A DNA stretch of 64,000 nt from JACKCP01 sp051744925. Its GTDB lineage: Bacteria > Desulfobacterota > Desulfobacteria > Desulfobacterales > JACKCP01. How positions within the stretch are numbered: position 1 is the first letter of the stretch; each line of letters starts with the position of its first letter. Shown piece after piece: positions 63,559 through 64,000 of the stretch. The stretch covers positions 1 to 64,000 of the forward strand of contig JBNJDM010000001.1 in assembly GCA_051744925.1 (NCBI GenBank). The letters run 5' to 3'. A model generated the notes under the pieces. It made no database searches and had not been told where the DNA came from. It worked only from the letters and a program-made list of their open reading frames with translations. Position numbers and translations under genes: made by a program.

Positions 63559-64000
63559 TTAATTTAGCTCTTTTTTCAGGTTGTTAAATGCCTCTGCGAT
63601 TAATTCTTCTTCATCTTCTGCTATTGTTCTCAAATCGATAAGGAATTTGTCATCCTCAATTCTTCCCATTACAGGAGGATCATTTGATCTTAATTTTTTT
63701 TCAATAAATGAAGCTGATAAATCAGGTGACTGAACTGCAACACAAAATGTTGGAATATTTGTTTCTGGCAGTGAGCCTCCTCCAGCTCTTGAGCTGCTGC
63801 TTATAACAAAAGTTTTGAGTCGGGGTATACTGTATTCATCAATAAGCTTTTTTAAAGAATGCGCTTTTTGTTCAGTTGCTTTTACATTTGTTGAAAGCAT
63901 TCTTAAAGTTGGAATTTTATTTAGTGCAGATTCAGGATCTCTGTAAAGCCTGAGGGTCATTTCAAGGGCAGCCAGAGTCATTTTGTCTATTCTCAGAGCT
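63559..64000 (-). CDS. selA: L-seryl-tRNA(Sec) selenium transferase, C-terminal fragment
   Basis: The frame is open to the window edge; about 147 C-terminal residues are present. ALRIDKMTLAALEMTLRLYR is a strong SelA landmark, followed by RMLSTNVKATEQKAHSLKKL and, near the end, RSNDPPVMGRIEDDKFLIDL. SelA converts seryl-tRNA(Sec) to selenocysteyl-tRNA(Sec) with PLP; the PLP-binding lysine lies outside the window. Its presence implies that the organism makes selenoproteins. Confidence 0.95.
   Translation of the reverse strand, partial: ALRIDKMTLAALEMTLRLYRDPESALNKIPTLRMLSTNVKATEQKAHSLKKLIDEYSIPRLKTFVISSSSRAGGGSLPETNIPTFCVAVQSPDLSASFIEKKLRSNDPPVMGRIEDDKFLIDLRTIAEDEEELIAEAFNNLKKELN

Overview
The window is an ordinary chromosomal backbone segment from a low-GC Desulfobacterota (deltaproteobacterial) genome. 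A Desulfobacterales-type sulfate reducer is the best guess. The evidence is protein character (short N-acetylglutamate synthase, cysteine-containing ribosomal proteins, SelA, an anaerobe-type BioB) and gene order, not a database match. I found no phage, insertion sequence, CRISPR array or rRNA gene.

Layout. 1-4669 (+): 3' end of gyrA, gpsA, radC, a small four-cysteine protein, pgk and a TVP38/DedA-like membrane protein. 4785-5852 (+): an unrecognised 355-residue protein whose 3' end overlaps a convergent N-acetylglutamate synthase-like gene. 6436-15903 (-): class A penicillin-binding protein, then a chemosensory cluster transcribed cheA-cheW-cheB-cheR-(HEAT repeats + receiver). 16227-19623 (-): TrhP-like U32 protein, tRNA-Arg and an MltD-like lytic transglycosylase. 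19816-48255 (+): about 28 kb of translation and transcription genes: tRNA-Thr, tRNA-Gly, tRNA-Thr, tuf, rpmG, tRNA-Trp, secE, nusG, rplK, rplA, L10 leader, rplJ, rplL, rpoB, rpoC, then one continuous str-S10-spc-alpha cluster from rpsL to rplQ that ends at a strong terminator. The cluster lacks fusA and a second tuf between rpsG and rpsJ, and lacks adk/map between secY and infA. 48580-55252 (+): complete phosphate regulon pstS-pstC-pstA-pstB-phoU-phoB-phoR, ending at a strong terminator. 55633-59792 (+): coiled-coil/STAS-like protein, bioB, two small proteins and an Old Yellow Enzyme family reductase. 59834-64000 (-): Nudix hydrolase, fused cobA-hemD, FmdB-type zinc ribbon, a TPR protein with a degenerate GGDEF-like N-terminus, and the 3' part of selA.

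How it works together. The central block makes the ribosome, the RNA polymerase core and the Sec translocon. Internal hairpins, the L10 leader and a rpsL promoter are visible control points. The che block builds a signalling core whose CheA carries two CheW-like domains and its own receiver, with a separate HEAT-receiver protein and no CheY or receptor gene nearby. The pst-pho block senses and imports phosphate.

The most striking observation is in rpoC. Where other bacteria run directly from the TTVG..LW..P strand into the (S/D)IVNQ helix, this beta' subunit carries about 95 extra residues that read as a parvulin/PpiC-type prolyl isomerase domain, with both signature histidines kept. Other points of interest are a BioB with a changed auxiliary-cluster ligand set, a pair of 56-nt dispersed repeats, a 171-bp element bounded by short inverted repeats, and frequent TTG starts in ribosomal protein genes.
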